In this document: piece by piece, positions 21,907-33,056 of the stretch
How positions within the stretch are numbered: position 1 is the first letter of the stretch
Layout: each line of letters opens with the position of its first letter
DNA from: Branchinecta lynchi
Taxonomy: Eukaryota; Arthropoda; Branchiopoda; Anostraca; Branchinectidae
Direction of reading: 5' to 3'
Length of the DNA stretch: 64,000 nucleotides
Assembly (NCBI GenBank): GCA_023053575.1
Contig: JAKZAP010000004.1
Location: 3,577,572 to 3,641,571, forward strand
Notes under the pieces: model-generated
The model's database searches: none
Seen by the model: only the letters and a program-made list of their open reading frames with translations
Told to the model about the DNA's origin: nothing
Made by a program: the position numbers and the translations under genes

Positions 21907-22912
21907 GTCATTGGCCGGTAGCGAGGCGAACGCAAAAACCGAACCTGCTTCCAACAAGAAAACCAACAGAAATTGGAGGGTTACAATTCCCTTTACAAAC
22001 CTTACTCACTCCAAAGCGCGCATTAATTAATGAAAAGTTTCTGATGATTGATTGATTTATGAAAGAAACTAGGTTTGTCATTAGCCGGTAGCGAGGCCAA
22101 CGTAAAAGGAACCTGCTTCCAACAAGAAAACCAACAAAAATTGGAGGGTTACAATTCCCTTTACAAACCTTACTCACTCCAAAGCGCGCATTAATTAATG
22201 AAGAGTCTCTGATGATTGATTAATTTATGAAGGAAACCAGGTTTGTCATTAGCCGGTAGCGAGGCGAACGTAAAAGGAACCTGCTTCCAACAAGAAAACC
22301 AACAAAAATTGGAGGGTTACAACTCCCTTTACAAACCTTACTCACTCCAAAGCGCGCATTAATTAATGAAGAGTCTCTGATGATTGATTAATTTATGAAG
22401 GAAACCAGGTTTGTCATTGGCCGGTAGCGAGGCGAATGCAAAAGGAACCTGCTTCCAACAAGAAAACCAACAAAAATTGGAGGGTTACAATTCCCTTTAC
22501 AAACCTTACTCACTCCAAAGCGCGCATTAATTAATGAAGAGTCTCTGATGATTGATTAATTTATGAAGGAAACCAGGTTTATCATTGGCCGGTAGCGAGG
22601 CGAATGCAAAAGGAACCTGCTTCCAACAAGAAAACCAACAAAAATTGGAGGGTTACAATTCCGTTTACAAACCTTACTCGCTCCAAAGCGCGAATTAATT
22701 AATGAAGAGTTTCTGATGATTGATTGATTTATGAAGGAAACTAGGTTTGTCATTGGCCGGTAGCGAGGCGAACGCAAAAACCGAACCTGCTTCCAACAAG
22801 AAAACCACCAAAAATTGGAGGGTTACAAATCCCTTTACAAACCTTACTCACTCCCAAGCGCGAATTAATTAATGAAGAGTTTCTGATGATTGATTGATTG
22901 ATGAAGGAAAGT
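21907..22912. repeat. Six-copy tandem array, 168-170 bp unit
   Basis: Units start with GTCATTGGCCGGTAGCGAGG-type sequence at 21907, 22077, 22245, 22413, 22581 and 22749, spacing 170, 168, 168, 168, 168. They are highly alike and contain AACCTGCTTCCAACAAGAAA, TTGGAGGGTTACAA, CCAAAGCGCG and GATTGATT runs. The outer two units carry a CCG insertion that the inner ones lack. Minus-strand frames stay open because the period is 56 codons; I do not call them genes. Confidence 0.93.
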
Positions 22913-23889
22913 AAGCACATTTCGTGACATAAAGCCATTAGTCAACTACACTGTAAAGCATTGTCCAAATCGGTGTAATAGATAGAAAGTTTATTTTAAA
23001 AATCGACTATCGTGGTTACAAACTGAATTTGCGATTATTGTCAAACAGACAGAAAAAACCTACAATATATGTGTAAAATGTCAGTACGCTTAAACATTCA
23101 AACTTCGTTAAAATATTTCACGAACGTGGGAACAAAACTTTCTGCATATCTAGCTTGTTTTGTAGGTACGGGACAGAGCTTGGGAACCTTAGAACTTACG
23201 ACTCGTTCTGGTCGACTTCTAACATTTTGATAGGGGGGAGGGAGGACTTGGGAGTGGAGAGGATGAGATACCATGGCTGAACCGAAGTCAGTGCTTAGCT
23301 CCTTTCTGCGCTCCTGCAGTATTTTTAGGTTAAAGTGTTTTAAATAAGCTGAATAGCGTTAATATGCGATGTTTACGTTAATACACACGTCTGTTCATAT
23401 AGGAACCTAAGAGGTTCTTGTCGGTTCGGCGTTTGGTGTTGCCAGGGTAATACAATTTTTAGAGTCCTAAGAAGATCGTAAACGGTTCTTAGTACTACCT
23501 AAAGTACACGAGTACAATTTAACGCCCATTAAATTGTAAAAAAGCTATTAAATTAACGGATGGACACCATTGATCCTCGAACAATATGCAGTCGTAACAG
23601 AACAATTTTTTTTTTTTTTTTTTAAGAATAGTTGTTTCTTTAGCTTCCAACAAAGTATAACTCTCGTGCTTCCTTTGGCAAACCTGACGATGCGGCTCCT
23701 CTCCTTGGCCCGCTGGCGGAGACCAACCAAGCGATCTGATTGGCTCTGCGTAAGCGAAAATAGAGCCGAGCTCTATTTTCCTTATTCGCCTTATTACAGC
23801 GCGCCCCGAGGAAAAGAGGAATCTGTCATAAGCCTTATACGCCGTAATACACCTTACAACACCTATTTGGACAATGCTTCAAACAAATC

Positions 23890-23999
23890 TTGCAGTGTTT
23901 GCTACTGGGATTAATTTTAACTCAGTAGAGATGAGAATAATCCCAGCAGCAAATACTGCAGCTAACTTTAATCCTCACTCGGAGAAACTTTTTACAGTG
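23890..23999. mobile_element. Mariner-type foldback MITE, third copy
   Basis: TTGCTACTGGGATTAATTTT pairs with ATAATCCCAGCAGCAAATAC, and the right end reads CGGAGAAACTTTTTACAGTG. The left end is truncated. Confidence 0.65.
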
Positions 24000-24374
24000 A
24001 ATTTAGAAACAAAAATAATCGTAATTGCCAATTAACAAATTTCAACAGACTGACCAAAACAAATATCAGTGTAACAGGCAACTCCCCTTACGGTACATAC
24101 TATAATCTTTGACACGGTACAATATACAAATAACAATAATCACAATCTATGATTACGGCTACCATGACCGACAGGCTGCTCTCTTAACCACTCCACAAGT
24201 CTCCGTTGGCACCGGAACTTACTTCACAGCCGTTTTGGAGTGAGCTACCCCGCGACTACGACCTCCCTCCCGTCTACCACAAATCCTAATTTCTAGAGAG
24301 GATTTACCAAATTTTGGGTATACCTAGAGTTTGAAACAGCCTATGCCAAACGCCGGTACCCTCAAAATATTTAA

Positions 24375-24746
24375 AGGACCTGTCTTAACTATAATACTAA
24401 TGCAACCTATTTCCATAACAACTACACATATTTCTTAAACCCGAGACCCCAATTTCGTGCGGTACATTCTAACCCCTCTAATAAAACCACACTGATTTTC
24501 TCACTTGCCGTCTTTTGCTACCTTCGATCTGTATCACGCTGTAGATGGTTGTCTGCAAGAAGTTTTTCCATCAGAAAAACCGGTTATTTAAATTGTTTAC
24601 CTGTTTTCGCTATAAGTCAATGGGTCTGGGAACAGGCTTAAAACAGCCAAAACCGTGAATTATTTGTTTAACGCACAGACCAGTTTTACAGTATTGAAAT
24701 ATTTTAAAATGCTGTAAGTTAAAGAGTAAATAGTGCGAGGGGTACT
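24375..24746. mobile_element. TTAA-flanked MITE family C, copy 2 (inverted)
   Basis: 372 bp with ends AGGACC and GGTACT, flanked by TTAA at 24371-24374 and 24747-24750. It is inverted relative to the copy at 41.8 kb. Shared blocks include GAAATTTCGTGCGG-type sequence and AAGTTTTTCCATCAGA. Confidence 0.75.
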
Positions 24747-25229
24747 TTAAGATTTTTTGAAACTTTGGGAAATAACTTTTCCTAATCTATTATAATGGGT
24801 TGGATTGGATCATCTGAGGACAACCTATCACCGTTTCTTTTGAGAAGCAAGCGGCCAAGCCCCTCTGAGGAGGCTCCAAAACCCCTCTTGGGAACCCAGG
24901 AGAGCAGTAGCGGAGCACAATCAATCAATAATTTTTATTAACCCGTATAAAAATGGCACAGGACATATACGGAGTATATGAAACACAATAAAGGAAAGAA
25001 ACAGATCAGACTAACTACACGAACTACTAAAACGACTAAACAGTGTCCTGAAATCAAGAAACCCCCGTCGTAATCCTTCGGGCTCCCCCTCGGATCTACT
25101 CCTGGTCATTATCAATCTGATTGATTGAAGAAAAAAAAATTAGCAATAGCAAAAAGATTTTCATTTACGTAATTGATAATCTTTCCAATGTAACGAAGGG
25201 CAGGACCCTTTGGGAGCTGGGACGACAGT

Positions 25230-25474
25230 GAGCGTGTTCCATACTTCAACAAATAATAACTATTGCTATTTCCGTCCCAACCTCACCAAAAGTTACCACG
25301 CTCGGGAGTCTAGTAAGCGTAGTAACTACGGATCTCTGTAACGTGATTGGTCGGATTCGCCCGTGGCATGATATTCTGCTGGAAAATAGAAAAATCGTTC
25401 CAGCCTTGACCGCAAAAAGCCAGAGTTCGTGACGTCACGCGTAGTTACTACGGTAAGTAGGATGAAACACGCTC
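25230..25474. mobile_element. MITE family A, copy 3
   Basis: 245 bp, a shorter copy with termini GAGCGTGTTCCATACTT and ATGAAACACGCTC, flanked by AGT on both sides. Confidence 0.82.
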
Positions 25475-26837
25475 AGTGTTTAGAGTAGGCTCAACGACTA
25501 TCTCATTGCTTGTAAAAGCTGTAAACGGTACATGGTCCATTCCGACAACTTTTTAGCGCCATCTAGCGGATAAGACCGGCTTTGAATTTCAGCTATCCAG
25601 TCGTTGCGTTAGGTGGCCTTTCATGGAGAATCTTTGCCACAAACTGACTGATGGTGACGAAAATCTTGAAGGCATTCGAGGCACCCTGCGCCCGGCTCTG
25701 TTCGCCGTCTGCAGAACAGATGGATGGAAATGGTATTGTCCGGAGAAGCATGTTTAGAGGCGCCAATCCGGTAAACCCTAGAGGGGAGGAGGGGGGGGGG
25801 GGGTCTAAGGTTAATTTTGGGCCCCCATCCCAGGGTTATTACTCACAGTCAAAATTTGAGTGTGAATGGTAGAAAACTCTGTTTGGTGAAATTGTGCCTG
25901 TTGTTAGGGGCCCATAACCAAAATTGAGAATTTACGCCCCTCGAAAATCTTGAGGAGTCATGGACCCCCCCCCCCCCCCCTCAAATAGGAGCTATGGCAT
26001 TCCTTTACAAATGCTGCGTTCTTTTGGTATCTACGAGCAAAATTATAGCACTGGAGATGATTCAAAAAAAATTCAGCAGGTTTGCTTCCCTTAGTAAAAC
26101 ATTATTAATGTTCATCTTGTTAACCATTATAATATCCACAAGAAAACAAAAACCTCGTCATCAATTACGGAACTCATCGGTCAACACACATTTTTCCATC
26201 CATCAATGCTGCAAACACACTATCGGGACTTCCCTGACGGATTTTCCGTACTTTCATCGTCAAGTTGGCAAACCTCAACTTTTCCAGATGGAATTCATGA
26301 TGGTGCCGAAAATATTAGCAGGAATTCTAGTCTATGAGTACCCTACACTGATTTTCTGCCCAAGAGCTCTCGCCTATGTGACAAGTAGTCTTCTACAAGC
26401 TCTAGTCCGCAAGCATGCGAAACTGGTCGCCTAATCAAATCATAAATGAACAAGTTTAAATGACTCCTCGCACTACATAATGTTTTTGTTAAGATGTTCT
26501 GAGACAATTGGCAACATTAAGACTTAGCTCTGCTAACAGAAAATCACACAAGTCTTCGGATGGTTTTATCTTTTTTCCATGTCCCTTGCCTTGGATGAGA
26601 AACTTGGCAAATTTGCATAACCGGTCTCGGACCAATAAGCCTTGTGGCAACAATAATCACAAGCCTGTTACGTCACGTAAAAATAACAAGCGTGATAATC
26701 AGCATAATGATAATGGACTGACTTATGAAGTGTAAAATCTAAGGAACGAAAATGGATGAAATCAAAAGAATGAATAACTATCATAAGTACGACCGAGAGC
26801 AAATAAGCCAAAACCTTCGTCTTTGGTCCCATGTACT

Positions 26838-27267
26838 AGTTGTGTTTTTCCTGATACCATGGTATCTGTTACCACGGTTTAAAGTCGTTTTTGCAGTTAT
26901 CGTGGTATCTGATACCACGGTCAAAAGGCGTTTATGCCTCGGTTTTTGCAGTTATCGCGGTACCGGGCCAGTTATCGTGGTATCAGATATTCAGATACTA
27001 CGGTCCGACCGTGATAACTGGTCGTGGTATCTGAAAAGTCATCTCACTTTCATCAGACTTTGTCAGATTGGTGAGAAAGAAGTTGAGCACTTAGTGATGT
27101 AACTGGATATCTGTTTTTCTTTTGGGATGACTTCGAAAAGTGCAATCTCGGCAATAGTCGTTTTTGCAGAGCACCGTGTATCAGATACCACGATAACTGC
27201 AAAAACGACTAATTGCAGATCCAGTTACCGTGGTAAGAGATACCATGAGATCAGCAAAAACGCAACT
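26838..27267. mobile_element. Palindrome-rich MITE family B, copy 1
   Basis: 430 bp with termini AGTTGTGTTTTTCCTGATAC and GATCAGCAAAAACGCAACT, flanked by ACT on both sides. The interior repeats ATACCACGGT, AGTCGTTTTTGCAGTTATC and GATACCATGGTATC, the last a perfect palindrome. Confidence 0.82.
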
Positions 27268-27395
27268 ACTGACTATGGATCCTCGACCATTCTCAGTAGA
27301 GGTAGAGCTACTTGCTGAGCTGTGCGTTGACGCCCGTCTACTTTCCTCCTAGCCGCCGCACATTGAGATGAAAAGTACAGCATTGACGTCACAAG

Positions 27396-27680
27396 AGTTG
27401 CGTTTGCAGATACCATGGTATCGGATACCACGGTCTAAAGTCGTTTTTGCAGTTATCGTGGTATCTGATACCATGATTAAAAGGCGTTTTTGCAGTTATC
27501 GTGTATCTGGCCAGTTATCGTGGTATCTGATATTCAGATACCACGGTCTAACCGTGGCCGCTTGAATAGTCGTTTTTGCTGAGTAATCGTATATCAGGTA
27601 CCAAGATAACTGCAAAAACAATTTATTGCAGATCCAGTTACCGCGGTAACAGATACCATGGTATCTGCAAAAACACAACT
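27396..27680. mobile_element. Palindrome-rich MITE family B, copy 2
   Basis: 285 bp with termini AGTTGCGTTTGCAGATACC and ATCTGCAAAAACACAACT, same orientation as copy 1 and 128 bp from it. The flanks are AAG and GAG, so any 3-bp duplication has decayed by one base. Confidence 0.78.
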
Positions 27681-27974
27681 GAGGTGAATAAACAACTGGA
27701 TGTTCCACGTAGCTCCTAACTCGGTCGTTTGCATTGGGAATCTATTCGACTCCGCATGGTCGCATTGCAGTGATCTTCCTTTGCTTATTTATTCTTGGAG
27801 CGACGTGTCCTTTAATCTAGTGAACCGGGCCCGATAAATTTCATCAACTTTTCTACATTTCGTACTGCCATCTAGAGAACATAGCATTAGCTCAACAGTT
27901 TCCTTCTTAAGTCACTAGATGACATGTTCATCGACCATTGCGCAGCCGCTTTGCATTCAGAGAGCGTCTCGGCG

Positions 27975-28109
27975 GCTGAAGCCAATATAACCGGCAAGCG
28001 CATAAAAGTCGGTCTCTTTTCCGTTTGTGTTTTCGTAAGGCGAAGAAGGGACTGTGATTTGTAAATCTCTCTTTTCTAACTGTGTTCGTAAATAAAGAAG
28101 AAATAAACA
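27975..28109 (+). promoter_or_regulatory. MAT: Likely core promoter and 5' leader of MAT
   Basis: Upstream of the MAT start codon the sequence has a CCAAT pentamer near 27982 and a TATA-like CATAAAAG at 28001-28008. A pyrimidine stretch, TCTCTTTTCC, follows at about 28012-28021 and could hold the start site, leaving a leader of roughly 80-90 nt. The segment is less repetitive than its flanks. This is inference from motif position only. Confidence 0.35.
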
Positions 28110-28206
28110 ATGCCTGAAGCAGCAAGAGTGAATGGAGTACACGAAAATGGAGACGAAGTTGAAACCTTCCTGTTCACATCAGAATCTGTAGGCGAGGGTC
28201 ATCCAG
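28110..28206 (+). CDS. MAT: S-adenosylmethionine synthetase, exon 1
   Basis: Start of a complete methionine adenosyltransferase gene. The enzyme makes S-adenosylmethionine, the main methyl donor, from ATP and methionine in the cytosol (EC 2.5.1.6). The seven exons are 28110-28206, 28794-28871, 31453-31688, 36253-36396, 41314-41532, 42262-42578 and 46770-46872. They sum to 1194 nt, 397 aa plus stop, close to the 395 aa of vertebrate MAT2A. The ATG sits in AAACAATGCC after an AT-rich leader with no upstream ATG close by. The exon encodes a short variable N-terminus (MPEAARVNGVHENGDE) and then FLFTSESVGEGHP, the invariant start of the catalytic core with the His that contacts the ATP phosphates. 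It ends in phase 1 before GTCAGT. Confidence 0.97.
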
Positions 28207-28793
28207 GTCAGTTTTATTCAATCTGAGAAGAAATACCTCATTCTCTATTTTTAGTCTTTGGGCCTGGTTACAGTTTTACTGTTTATGCTTAGCCTAGGGT
28301 ATGAAGACAGTTTTACGATCAGCAAAAAATTGCCACCTAACCTAGCCTATTGATTAGTGTCTTGGTCAAAAATAGGCTAGGCTAGGTGATTATTGCTTAG
28401 GATTACTTAGCGGCTTACCTTACATAATTATAAGAAAGTGCAATTCTAAGCCATTATGTCTGAAAAGCAATTGGTTTGTTACTGATGGACATTATTTAGA
28501 TGAGGGGGGAAGGCAAAATGGGGGAGGAAGGACCTCCCAGTTTTCTTTTGCACTTAATTTGCACTTGATTGGTTGCTTGCAAAGCATGCCAAATGCAGCC
28601 AATGTTCTTGCCAGTCTACTTCCGGCCAAATGCTAGGTAGCCTACTACGGCTAGATTGTCTGGCCTACCCCACAGAATAAATAATAAATAGGTACCCTAC
28701 CATAACCCAATAACATAACGTCTGTTGTAGACTTGGCGTGATTATGCCTGTTTACCCCATCTAGCAGCCTAACTTATGGTCTTAACTTTTCAG

Positions 28794-28871
28794 ACAAAAT
28801 GTGCGATCAGATCAGTGACGCTGTTCTGGATGCCCATCTGAAGCAAGACCCAAATGCCAAAGTGGCCTGTG
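28794..28871 (+). CDS. MAT: S-adenosylmethionine synthetase, exon 2
   Basis: This 78-nt exon follows a TTTTCAG acceptor and ends before GTAAGT, phase 1 on both sides. It completes [19 protein letters not shown], the metal- and substrate-binding N-terminal motif. The Asp of DK is split across the intron (G|AC). Residues then run through KVACE, whose Glu is also split across the next intron. The family residue at the Met position is usually Ile; Met is a mild variation. Confidence 0.96.
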
Positions 28872-29517
28872 GTAAGTGAATTTGCCTCACAGTGAGTTTG
28901 TATTTTCCTAGATGTTTCATATTATACCATATTTTCTTTTTTCGTTTGTTATTGTTTATTTCTTAATTACGTTATCTTATTGCCCTGCATTTTTTATTTT
29001 ATTCCGTACGAGTTCCCGTTCAGTATTTCCCGCGTTTTCATTCATGCCACATTTGTCTTACTTGCCGACATTTTCGTTTCCTCATGCGTACGCACACGTG
29101 GTTTCTACGTTTTCACAAGTCATGCTCTTGGCGCCGCTCACTCACCGACGCTGGGCATCGTCTGACTCCGAATTTCATCATACCTTTGGTTACGATCTTT
29201 TGGGTAAATAAAAGCCACATTGTTGACATATTTGTCGCCGATTGCGAGGGGTTGTTGAATTACCTTCTCTGCTGTTCGATGAGAGAATGCATAGCATTTG
29301 TATCTGTTGTTTGGCGTCCATAAGGTTTCGAATCTGAGTATTTTCGGGAAATATCTGGTACCCCCTGGAACCCCCCATCGGATCCTAGAAGTTAGCATAT
29401 TTGCAGTTAAAGGCGAATAGGATTTCTCGTAGTATGCGTCTTCATGGGTGCTGTCTTGTATGGATTGCCAATCAAATCTTTATGATGTGCCTGACTACTC
29501 CTGATCTAGTCGCTGTT

Positions 29518-29645
29518 CTGAAAATCCGGTTAGTAAAATCGTCAAAAGAACTTGTGTGATCTTATAGATAGATAAAATGTTTGAAAATCCGGTTAGCAAA
29601 ATCGTCAAAAAAAACTTGTGTGATCTTATAGATAGATAAATAGAT
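29518..29645. repeat. Two-copy tandem duplication, 63 bp
   Basis: GAAAATCCGGTTAG, AAAATCGTCAAAA and ACTTGTGTGATCTTATAGAT occur twice in tandem (from 29519 and 29582). The right copy continues into a LINE-like 3' end, TGCAAAAAGCCAACT. Confidence 0.8.
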
Positions 29646-30725
29646 GTAAACTGCAAAAAGCCAACTAGCCCTAGCAACCACGCAAATATAAAAAACACGA
29701 TCAGACATATTAGCAAAAAGTACACAAGACGATAATCCTAGATATAACTTCAGAGTAATTATAGATCCTCCTGATGTTTCAATGCTAACCGGAAGAACAC
29801 CGCCAGGTTCTGCAAACCACTTATCTCCAATCAAATTTATTAACCCTTCCTCCTCCAAAACACTCTTCCCAAACAGCTCCTCCTTTAAAGTTTAACTGAA
29901 AAGCCGACTTATTTTCGTATCATTTAATTGAATACACAAAATTATTTGGGTTCTGCCAAGGAATTTTTCATTTTCCACTATCTTCAAAATATCTTTCTCC
30001 GTCCCGAATGCAAATTCCACTACGACGCGGAAACTTTGAATCTCAACGCAAAACGCGGATTTTCAGTGTCCAGTGGTGGGTTTGGTGAAGACTGCTTAGT
30101 GCCTGAATCCGTATTTATCGAAAATCTGAGTTGCGTTTTCAGAAATTAGCGTGTTGAACTCGAATCCTAACACGCTGCGCTGCACCTGTTTTCAACACGC
30201 TGCGCTGTCGCCCGTGTTCTGCATAAGAGAACCCCGGCACAGGATTTGATACTCTCTTTACCGAGTCCGTTTGTGTTTGGATTCGGTATTGAACTCGAAA
30301 GAAACATGGGAGCTAAAAACGCTTGAACCCACAGAACACGGATCCTGTGTTAGGATGCGCTCCGTAAGAACGACTTTTGACGAAACGCGGGTTGAGAATC
30401 ACAAGCCTGAAAACGCAACTCTGTTTTGTCATCTGTTTCGTTAAGCATTCGACACAGGTACAAGCGCGTAGAGGTACCACAAATCCGGCAGGGATTTGTG
30501 GAAAAGTCCACGTTTCGAAAATCGACTATTCGTGAGTAGCGTAGCAAAGAAGCAACGCATTTTTTTTCGAGTCTCTAAGACGATGTAAGTCAATAAGTGA
30601 TGGGTAACTGGATTGCCCTACCTTTGTCCTTTTTGGTTAAACTATAATCCCCACATCTCACCACATGACAAACAATATTCCGAGTGTCCTTGGTTAGCGC
30701 ATATTACCGATGGATGTGCTTCCTT

Positions 30726-31029
30726 GAGCGTGTTCCACCCTACTTACCGTAGTTACTACGCATGACGTCACGAATTCTGGCTTTTTGCCGTCAAGGCTGG
30801 AACGATTTTTCTATTTTCCAGCAGGATATCATGCCACGGGTGAATCCGACCAATCACGTTACAGGGATGCGTAGTTACTACGGTTACTACGCTCCCGAGC
30901 ATGGTAAGCAAATAGTAACCATTGGTTACTATTCCGAGAAGGTTGAACGGTCAGCGTAGTAATTTTTCGCGAGGATGGAACGGAAATCGCAACTAATAGT
31001 ACAAATTGTTAGAAGGGTGGAACACGCTC
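30726..31029. mobile_element. MITE family A, copy 4
   Basis: 304 bp with termini GAGCGTGTTCCACCCTACTT and GGTGGAACACGCTC, flanked by CTT on both sides. It lies in intron 2 of MAT. Confidence 0.87.
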
Positions 31030-31079
31030 CTTCTGTTGAACGTTCTTCTACTTGTGACGGTGGAGACTTCAAATGGGGT

Positions 31080-31335
31080 CGTAAGTTGTATCGGAATTCC
31101 ATACATCCATGACGTCTTGTGATTGAGGACCTAACATTTGGCGTTTTTCCGTGCTCGCAGAAACAGTTTGTGGCTCGAAAAGAGCGTTTCGGCGGCCTTT
31201 TGTGAGGCCCACAAGCGTTTTTCCGTAATCAACAAGATTTTTGTGGCTCGTTTTGTAACTTGAATTCGACAAACAACTGCCGAGGTGGTCTTCGATTTTG
31301 TGGCTCGATTCTGGCGGGAAATTTAGCAGCTAAAT
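31080..31335. repeat. GGCGTTTTTCC repeat family K, copy 2
   Basis: It has TTGGCGTTTTTCCGTGCTCG, AAACAGTTTGTGGCTCGAAA, GTTTTTCCGTAATCAACAAG and TGCCGAGGTGGT. It lies just upstream of MAT exon 3. Confidence 0.6.
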
Positions 31336-31452
31336 GATTCACGGCGGCGAGTGCGAGGGATTAAAGTTGTGCTGGGCACTACAAGAATCATGACTGAAAA
31401 TATCTGAGTGGAACGCCACCTTAATCGGCTGTTGATTCTTCGTTTCTTCCAG

Positions 31453-31688
31453 AAACTGTGACCAAGACCGGCATGGTCATGATCTGTGGCGAAATCACAT
31501 CGACTGGAGTTGTCGACTACCAGAAAGTCGTCCGTGACACAGTCAAGCAGATCGGCTTTGACGATTCAGCCAAGGGATTCGACTACAAGACCTGCAGCGT
31601 TCTAGTCAATATTGAGCAGCAGTCGCCAGAAATCGCCAGCGGCGTACATTTGACAAGAAATGAAGACGAAGTCGGAGCAGGAGATCAA
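31453..31688 (+). CDS. MAT: S-adenosylmethionine synthetase, exon 3
   Basis: This exon follows a CTTCCAG acceptor and ends before GTAAGT (enters in phase 1, leaves in phase 0). It encodes [17 protein letters not shown], then the conserved [38 protein letters not shown] and GAGDQ, the first half of the GAGDQGxMFGYA signature found in all members. The third-exon fit to animal enzymes is gap-free by eye. Confidence 0.97.
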
Positions 31689-31824
31689 GTAAGTATCGTC
31701 AGACCTATTTCTGTGACCGGGCCATGGTACACCTTTTCCTTTGTTTATTTGGTGTAACAAATTAGTTAGTTAATAATATTGGCATACTAGAAATATTCTT
31801 TGAGCCCAAGCTGACTTTGAAACA

Positions 31825-32082
31825 TTTATTCAAACAATGTTTACAACGGATACGTCAGCTATGATTCTTCGTCAGCGATATTTCGGCCGTTCTTGGCAAG
31901 GGTCCTCGTCAGGCTGTCAATCCTCTGGTTCAACTTTGGGGATAGGTAACAAACCTGTAATAAATAACTGAAGCTTCTACCGACTATAAATATCTTATTA
32001 GGACCCTTGCCAAGAAGGGGCGGAAATACCGCTGACGAAGAATCATAGCTGACGTATCCGTTGTAAACATTGTTTGAATAAA
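31825..32082. mobile_element. Large foldback of family D (about 82-bp arms)
   Basis: Arms 31825-31906 and 32000-32082 are near-perfect reverse complements around a loop of about 93 bp. Each arm holds GGATACGTCAGCTATGATTC and a TTCGGCCGTTCTTGGCAAGG-like block in reverse order. The GCCAAGAAGGGCCGAAAT motif recurs in five other places. In intron 3 of MAT. Confidence 0.8.
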
Positions 32083-32641
32083 TTGGCATACTTTACTTAA
32101 AAAGGATGATAACTGATTACCGTGGCTTTAAAGCGTCAGACGTAGGTCACACGCTAAGGCCTAATGCCGTCAGATCCGTTAGACAATTTTCCTGTCCTAA
32201 ATTTCCGGGCTAACCCAAATTACGACCGGATTTTAGTTGGAAATTCGAAGGATATCCTGATTCAGCATGTACTTTGATTACCACCTGATATGTTTAGAGA
32301 GGATTTGATTTTGTAACAAAATTTGCCGAGACGCACGGAAAACTTTACGAACTCGTCACTTACGTTCAGGACCAAGAAAAAGTATGAGTAGACTAATAAA
32401 GTATAACGGATGGTACGGTACTGCATACCAGCCCAACCGATACCCAGTAGAGAAACCGGGGCTTGTATTTTCTTACTGATGTTGCCCATCAGTCTAGTTA
32501 CAAGGTTTTGCATGGTTAGCCCTTCAGTTGCCCTTTATGAGTAAAAGCGTCTGCCCCAGCTAGGTAATATAAAAAAGAAGGCGAGGCCTGGTAAGCCTAT
32601 GCTATAGGAAAACTGAACTTGTGTATAGGCGAGGCCCTATT

Positions 32642-33056
32642 CAGAGATGGGCGAATCCGACCATGAAAGGATTCGAATCCGAATCCAGGGCTAGGTACAA
32701 ATCCGATTCCGAATCCACCATTCCAAGCTGAGGATTTGAATCCGACTTTAAATACAATGATGTACAAAGGTATGGTTAAAAATCAGAGGTGAAGCACTGA
32801 TATCTAAGGTATCAGATAACGTGATAAATTACTAAGGATGTTTGGTGGTGGAGACCAAAAAGTTGGGGAGCCTAAGCAAACTGCGTAAAAAATCGGAAAA
32901 CGGAAACTCGAATGATGAAGTCTAGGAATTTGAGTGGATTCGTGAGATTGAGGGTTTGGAATCCGAGTCTGAATCCAAATCCAGCCTGACAAGCAGAAGA
33001 TTCTAATCCGGATTCGAATCCGGCCAAAAGGACGAATCCGGATTCGCCCATCTCTG
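32642..33056. mobile_element. hAT-type MITE with perfect 8-bp target duplication
   Basis: 415 bp with perfect 18-bp terminal inverted repeats CAGAGATGGGCGAATCCG, and GCCCTATT at both 32634-32641 and 33057-33064. Eight-base duplications and CAGRGATGGGC-like ends fit the hAT superfamily. The interior is dense in GAATCCG/CGGATTC motifs, so the element could fold on itself. No coding frame. In intron 3 of MAT. Confidence 0.9.

Larger units (their letters stand above)
19735..27974. other. Spacer between gene 1 and MAT
   Basis: 8.2 kb of mostly repeats (listed separately). At 23755-23779 GAAAATAGAGCC and GAGCTCTATTTTC form a perfect palindromic pair in a GC-richer patch. The frame at 25994-26434 (146 codons) has no recognisable domain and I leave it uncalled. 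Poly-G lies at 25791-25802 and poly-C at 25966-25980. Confidence 0.5.
28872..31452. other. MAT intron 2
   Basis: 2.6 kb. It holds the 63-bp tandem duplication, a LINE 3' end remnant (29640-29720), a family A MITE and a family K repeat. At 30170-30205 CACGCTGCGCTG occurs twice. No further exon. Confidence 0.6.

Noticed and set aside
21907..22912. CRISPR-like array
   Set aside because: Whole 168-bp units repeat, with no short conserved repeat separated by unique spacers, and the DNA is clearly eukaryotic.
21908..22938. Minus-strand open frames with repeated peptide blocks
   Set aside because: They come from the 168-bp tandem array, whose period is a multiple of three; the peptide repeats simply mirror the DNA repeats.
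25994..26434. 146-codon plus-strand frame starting MAFLYKCC
   Set aside because: No signal peptide, domain or family I recognise, no supporting promoter or splice context; length is possible by chance in 64 kb.
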